From Rhodoluna limnophila (lineage in GTDB: Bacteria > Actinomycetota > Actinomycetes > Actinomycetales > Microbacteriaceae), in NCBI GenBank assembly GCA_943326655.2, contig CALPUC020000027.1, positions 1 to 9,588 of the forward strand: DNA of 9,588 nucleotides, given 5' to 3'. Below are positions 6,722 through 9,588 of the stretch, one piece after another. The stretch's first letter is position 1. Each line of letters opens with the position of its first letter. The translations under genes and the position numbers were made by a program. Below the pieces are notes generated by a model, which saw nothing but the letters and a program-made list of their open reading frames with translations, was not told where the DNA came from and searched no databases.

Positions 6722-7703
6722 GCCGGTAGCAGCGCTCTAGGCGGTCAATCCACCAGTCGGCTCGGTGGTCATCTGCCGCAAATGTTTGTAATTTACTCTC
6801 GGCTGGTTCCACCCTGCGAATCTCGAGTATGCCTTCAGCTGCAATCAGTGGCTCTTTCGTGACATCGCCGATAAACATGGCTGCTGTGCCCAGGCCGCAT
6901 TCGTAGGCTAAATCAGGAAGTGCCCCGGCAAGGTGCAATCCCATGCTGATTCCGATAGATGTCTCTAGGGCGCTGGAGACAACAACCGGCAACCCAGCCT
7001 CGGCAGCTAGGTCGAGGGTCTTTTGGATTCCTCCCAGAGGTGCAGCTTTGAGCACCAGAATGTCGGCCGCTCCGGCCAAAGCAACCGCCAGGGGATCGCT
7101 TACTTTTCGAACCGACTCGTCTGCGGCAACCAAAATACTGTCGCTGTATCGGCTGAGTTTGTGCTTGAACTCGGCCAGTTCGCCAATGGTTTGGCACGGC
7201 TGCTCAAAGTATTCGAGCTGTATTCCGTTTTCTAACATCATGCCAACCAGCGTTATGGCTTCTCCCACCTGAAATCCGCCATTGGCGTCCAACCGTATTT
7301 TCGTCTCCGGGTAGGTTTGCCAGACCCTAATAATTCGGTCCAGATCGTCCTGGATGGTTTGACCCTTTTCAGCCACTTTGATCTTTACCGTTGAGAATTT
7401 TCCAAATGGTCTAAGCGCTTTTTCGATTGCATCCGGCCCAACTGCGGGAAGGGTGGCGTTTATGCCAATCTGAGTTCGGCGCATCGGAGGTAAGTCGCCA
7501 GAGGCAAATTCGATTGCTGCTCGCAACCAGATGGCGGCCTCTTCGTCCTCGTATTCCAAAAACGGAGACCATTCAGCCCAGCCGTTTTCCCCTTGAAACA
7601 GAAGCGCCTCACGCTCGGAAACGCCTCGAAAACGGGTGCGCAACGGCAAACTAACCACTCGCGCGCTGGCGAGTAAATCTGTCAATTCTGGTCTGGCGGT
7701 CAC
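6714..7703 (-). CDS. menC: o-Succinylbenzoate synthase (menaquinone biosynthesis)
   Basis: A cytosolic enolase-superfamily enzyme that dehydrates SHCHC to o-succinylbenzoate. The 329-residue protein shows the complete OSBS active site: the KxK pair Lys107/Lys109 (VKIKV), metal ligands Asp139 (RLDANGGF), Glu167 (EYFEQPC) and Asp195 (AADESV), and the opposing base Lys219 (LVLKAAPLGG). The N-terminal capping segment (REALLF, then GWAEWSPFLEY) matches actinobacterial MenC. The start is a GTG at 7703, placed exactly 6 nt after a -10 box with no Shine-Dalgarno, which suggests a leaderless mRNA. It is divergent from menB across 17 bp and convergent with ccsB with an 8-bp overlap (TGA stop at 6714-6716). 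No key residue is missing. A dual NSAR/OSBS activity is known in this family but cannot be judged here; the menB/menE neighbours argue for OSBS. Confidence 0.95.
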   Translation of the reverse strand: MTARPELTDLLASARVVSLPLRTRFRGVSEREALLFQGENGWAEWSPFLEYEDEEAAIWLRAAIEFASGDLPPMRRTQIGINATLPAVGPDAIEKALRPFGKFSTVKIKVAEKGQTIQDDLDRIIRVWQTYPETKIRLDANGGFQVGEAITLVGMMLENGIQLEYFEQPCQTIGELAEFKHKLSRYSDSILVAADESVRKVSDPLAVALAGAADILVLKAAPLGGIQKTLDLAAEAGLPVVVSSALETSIGISMGLHLAGALPDLAYECGLGTAAMFIGDVTKEPLIAAEGILEIRRVEPAESKLQTFAADDHRADWWIDRLERCYRLI

Positions 7704-7708
7704 GTTGT

Positions 7709-7714
7709 TATTCT
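7709..7714 (+). promoter_or_regulatory. Predicted leaderless -10 box (TATTCT) for menB-menE
   Basis: TATTCT fits TANNNT and is followed by the six bases AGGAGT and then the ATG at 7721. The AGGAG run is only 1 nt from the ATG, too close for ordinary Shine-Dalgarno use, so a transcript starting at the A of ATG is likely. It overlaps the menC -10 box by five base pairs. Any -35 (weak TTCTGG at 7686-7691) lies inside menC. Confidence 0.6.
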
Positions 7715-7715
7715 A
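7710..7715 (-). promoter_or_regulatory. Predicted leaderless -10 box (TAGAAT) for menC
   Basis: Read on the minus strand, TAGAAT occupies 7715 to 7710. It is followed by the six bases AACAAC and then the GTG start at 7703. This is the same spacing as the box before the ccs operon. There is no purine-rich ribosome site between box and start. It shares five base pairs with the menB -10 box on the other strand. The -35 region would lie inside the menB coding start, and no strong match is seen there. Confidence 0.6.
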
Positions 7716-7720
7716 GGAGT

Positions 7721-8611
7721 ATGGCAAATCAGGTTTCGCAGGTGTTCGACGCTCAGCTTTGGCGAGAAGTCCCAGGCTTCGAGAAGCTCACCGACATCAC
7801 CTATCACCGACACGTTTCGCTCGGTGTGGTTCGAGTTGCCTTCAACCGACCTGAGGTTCGCAACGCTTTCCGCCCGCAAACCGTGGATGAGCTAAACCGA
7901 GCACTGCTTCACGCGGCCGAGGCTTCAGACGTGGGCGTGGTGTTACTAACCGGCAATGGGCCTTCTCCAAAAGACGGGGGTTGGGCGTTTTCTTCGGGAG
8001 GCGACCAGCGAGTTCGGGGCCGCGACGGATACGAGTATCAGGATGGCCAGGCTTCTAGTGGGCGTCTTCACATCCTTGAGGTTCAGCGTCTAATTCGCTT
8101 TATGCCAAAGGTGGTCATCGCTCTGGTTTCCGGATGGGCGGCCGGCGGCGGCCACTCGCTAAACGTCATTGCCGATCTGAGCATCGCCTCGCGCGAGCAC
8201 GCGAAGTTCAAGCAAACCGATTCCACCGTTGGTTCCTTCGATGGCGGCTACGGCAGTGCCTATCTAGCCAAGCAGGTTGGCCAAAAAGTTGCTCGCGAGA
8301 TTTTCTTCCTCGCCGAAGAATACGACGCCAAGCGTGCCTACGAAATCGGAGTGGTAAACGCGGTGGTTGATCACTCGGAGCTGGAGAAGACCGGCATCGC
8401 CTGGGCTGAACGCATTCTGGCTCAGAGCCCGCAGTCGATTCGAATGCTCAAATACGCTTTCAATGCCGTGGACGACGGTTTGGTCGGTCAACAGATTTTT
8501 GCCGGCGAAGCAACCCGGTTGGCCTACGGAACAGACGAAGCAGCGGAAGGCCGCGACGCATTTTTGGAACGCCGCCAACCAGACTGGTCGGCTTACCCTT
8601 GGCACTTCTAG
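7721..8611 (+). CDS. menB: 1,4-Dihydroxy-2-naphthoyl-CoA synthase (menaquinone biosynthesis)
   Basis: A cytosolic crotonase-fold enzyme that closes OSB-CoA to DHNA-CoA. The 296-residue protein has the MenB signatures in order: FNRPEVRNAF (41-50), the substrate loop AFSSGGDQRVRGRDGY (89-104), the oxyanion-hole segment GWAAGGGHSLN (138-148), KQTDSTVGSFDGGYGSAYL (164-182) and VGQKVAREIFFL (186-197). Asp167 in QTD matches the position of the internal carboxylate (Asp185 in M. tuberculosis MenB); bicarbonate-dependent E. coli-type enzymes carry Gly there. The N-terminus (VFDAQLWREVPGFEKLTDITYHR region) is typical of actinobacterial MenB and supports the ATG at 7721. It is followed after 8 nt by menE, so the two are probably co-transcribed; menC is divergent. 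Confidence 0.96.
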   Translation: MANQVSQVFDAQLWREVPGFEKLTDITYHRHVSLGVVRVAFNRPEVRNAFRPQTVDELNRALLHAAEASDVGVVLLTGNGPSPKDGGWAFSSGGDQRVRGRDGYEYQDGQASSGRLHILEVQRLIRFMPKVVIALVSGWAAGGGHSLNVIADLSIASREHAKFKQTDSTVGSFDGGYGSAYLAKQVGQKVAREIFFLAEEYDAKRAYEIGVVNAVVDHSELEKTGIAWAERILAQSPQSIRMLKYAFNAVDDGLVGQQIFAGEATRLAYGTDEAAEGRDAFLERRQPDWSAYPWHF

Positions 8612-8613
8612 GA
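8610..8613 (+). promoter_or_regulatory. Ribosome binding site for menE
   Basis: AGGA overlaps the menB stop codon and ends 6 nt before the ATG at 8620. The normal spacing supports this start and co-translation with menB. Confidence 0.5.
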
Positions 8614-8619
8614 CAGAGC

Positions 8620-9588
8620 ATGAAGCCGCTTCGTATTGTTGCCGCCAACGACGCCGTGCAGGCTCTTTTGGCCATGGGTAATGTGCTCGACGGAACCGAG
8701 GCGCTATTTATTTCACCGCCCGAGGTAAATGGACTAGCGCCCGAGGTTCACGGGCTTCCCGCGGAAGTTGAATCTCACGTGGGTCTAATAGTTGAGTCGA
8801 GCGGCTCAACCGGAACACCGAAGCGTCTGGAACTTTCGGCCAAGGCGCTAACTGCAGCAGCCAAGATGTCTGCAAAGCGCCTGGGTGGAACCGGTCAGTG
8901 GCTTTTGGCTCTGCCAATCAACTACGTAGCCGGTGCCATGGTTTTGGTGCGTTCGCTCATTGCCGATACCCAGCCGATAATCATGAATACCTCGATGCCT
9001 TTCACGACAGAAGCATTTGAGCGCGCAGCCAGCCTGATGACCGAAGGAAAACGTTTCACCTCACTGGTTCCATCGCAGCTTGATCGCCTGTTCGAGGCGC
9101 TCAAAACCGAACCAAACCTTTTGACTTCGCTGCAACGATTCGACGCAATTTTGGTTGGCGGGCAAAAGCCGAATCGCACAACCATCAACGCACTCCGCAA
9201 ACAGGGCGTGAACATTGTGACCACCTACGGCATGGCCGAAACCGCTGGCGGAGTTGTTTACAACGGCGAACCACTAGACGGCGTTGAGATTTCAATTCTT
9301 GAAGATGGTCGCATTGCACTCGATTCTCCGTCGATTGCCTCGAACGTGAAGCGCCCTTACCTAACCTCAGATTTGGGTCAGTTCACAGACGGCAAGCTCT
9401 ACGTGAAAGGTCGCGCCGACCGAGTGATTAACTCGGGAGCCCACAAGTTAGCTCTCGAAGCTATCGAAGAGTGGACGATGAAGCAAGCCGGCGTCACCTC
9501 AGCCGCCGCGGTCTCCGTGCCGCACCCAAAGTTTGGTGAAAGTTTTGTTTGCTTCCTAACTCTCGGCGAAGGCGCCTCGTTTGATTCG
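8620..9588 (+). CDS. menE: o-Succinylbenzoate--CoA ligase, 3' end outside the window
   Basis: An AMP-forming acyl-CoA ligase that activates o-succinylbenzoate to OSB-CoA, the step between MenC and MenB. The frame is open for 323 codons to the right edge. Adenylation-family motifs appear in order: the P-loop SSGSTGTPK at 60-68, the A4-like LPINYVAG at 98-105, the A5 motif TYGMAETAGG at 202-211, SDLGQF at 250-255, and the hinge GRADRVINSGAHK at 264-276. The C-terminal catalytic lysine lies past the window. The P-loop starts only 60 residues in, so this is the short actinobacterial MenE form that lacks most of the usual N-terminal subdomain. The ATG at 8620 follows menB by 8 nt with an AGGA site. 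Relative to the family, Asn101-Tyr102 replaces the usual His-containing A4 pattern, and the hinge reads Gly-Ala rather than Gly-Gly. Confidence 0.93.
   Translation, partial: MKPLRIVAANDAVQALLAMGNVLDGTEALFISPPEVNGLAPEVHGLPAEVESHVGLIVESSGSTGTPKRLELSAKALTAAAKMSAKRLGGTGQWLLALPINYVAGAMVLVRSLIADTQPIIMNTSMPFTTEAFERAASLMTEGKRFTSLVPSQLDRLFEALKTEPNLLTSLQRFDAILVGGQKPNRTTINALRKQGVNIVTTYGMAETAGGVVYNGEPLDGVEISILEDGRIALDSPSIASNVKRPYLTSDLGQFTDGKLYVKGRADRVINSGAHKLALEAIEEWTMKQAGVTSAAAVSVPHPKFGESFVCFLTLGEGASFDS

Noticed and set aside
6343..6729. A 128-codon plus-strand open frame overlapping ccsB in another frame
   Set aside because: It is rich in Arg/Ser/His, as expected for out-of-frame translation of a membrane protein gene. 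The ccsB frame carries the conserved motifs.
8264..8605. A 113-codon open frame on the minus strand inside menB
   Set aside because: It is a shadow of the highly conserved menB coding sequence with no independent support.
1..9588. CRISPR array, tRNA/rRNA gene, insertion sequence, att site, prophage or defence genes
   Set aside because: No regularly spaced repeats, cloverleaf-like segments, transposase or integrase motifs, or terminal inverted repeats were seen. All DNA except short gaps is accounted for by housekeeping or respiratory genes and the CotH protein.

Overview
The window reads as chromosomal DNA from an actinobacterium, most likely a small-genome, moderate-GC member of the Microbacteriaceae (for example a Rhodoluna/Aquiluna-like freshwater lineage). 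Three things support this. The gene order (histidine phosphatase, TlpA/ResA, CcdA, ResB, CcsB next to menaquinone genes) is typical of actinobacteria. The proteins resemble actinobacterial homologues. Several start codons sit exactly 6 nt after a TANNNT -10 box, as in actinobacterial leaderless transcripts. The genus is an inference; the base composition was judged by eye and not computed.

Layout. (1) 1-932 (+): the 3' part of a secreted CotH-family protein with two Cys-paired Ig-like C-terminal domains. (2) 939-2264 (-): aspS, an archaeal/eukaryal-type aspartyl-tRNA synthetase, convergent with cotH. (3) A 78-bp divergent promoter region (2265-2342). (4) 2343-6721 (+): a tightly packed five-gene operon of histidine phosphatase, TlpA/ResA-like thioredoxin lipoprotein, CcdA, ResB and CcsB (ResC/CcsA). 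The last four form the System II cytochrome c maturation pathway. (5) 6714-7703 (-): menC, overlapping the tail of ccsB by 8 bp. (6) A 17-bp divergent intergenic region carrying two overlapping -10 boxes. (7) 7721-8611 (+) menB and 8620 to beyond the right edge (+) menE.

How the genes work together. MenC, MenE and MenB are consecutive steps of menaquinone synthesis: SHCHC to o-succinylbenzoate, to OSB-CoA, to DHNA-CoA. The adjacent operon builds c-type cytochromes. CcdA carries electrons across the membrane to the TlpA/ResA lipoprotein, which reduces apocytochrome cysteines, and ResB/CcsB delivers and ligates heme. The region is therefore a respiratory-chain biogenesis block supplying the quinone pool and the cytochromes it feeds. 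CotH and AspRS are functionally unrelated neighbours.

The window is gene-dense. No stretch over 300 bases lacks a gene, and no RNA gene, mobile element, CRISPR array or phage feature was seen. I found no convincing new multi-gene system. The most notable signals are the back-to-back leaderless menC/menB promoter, the archaeal-type AspRS, and a few family-level residue differences.
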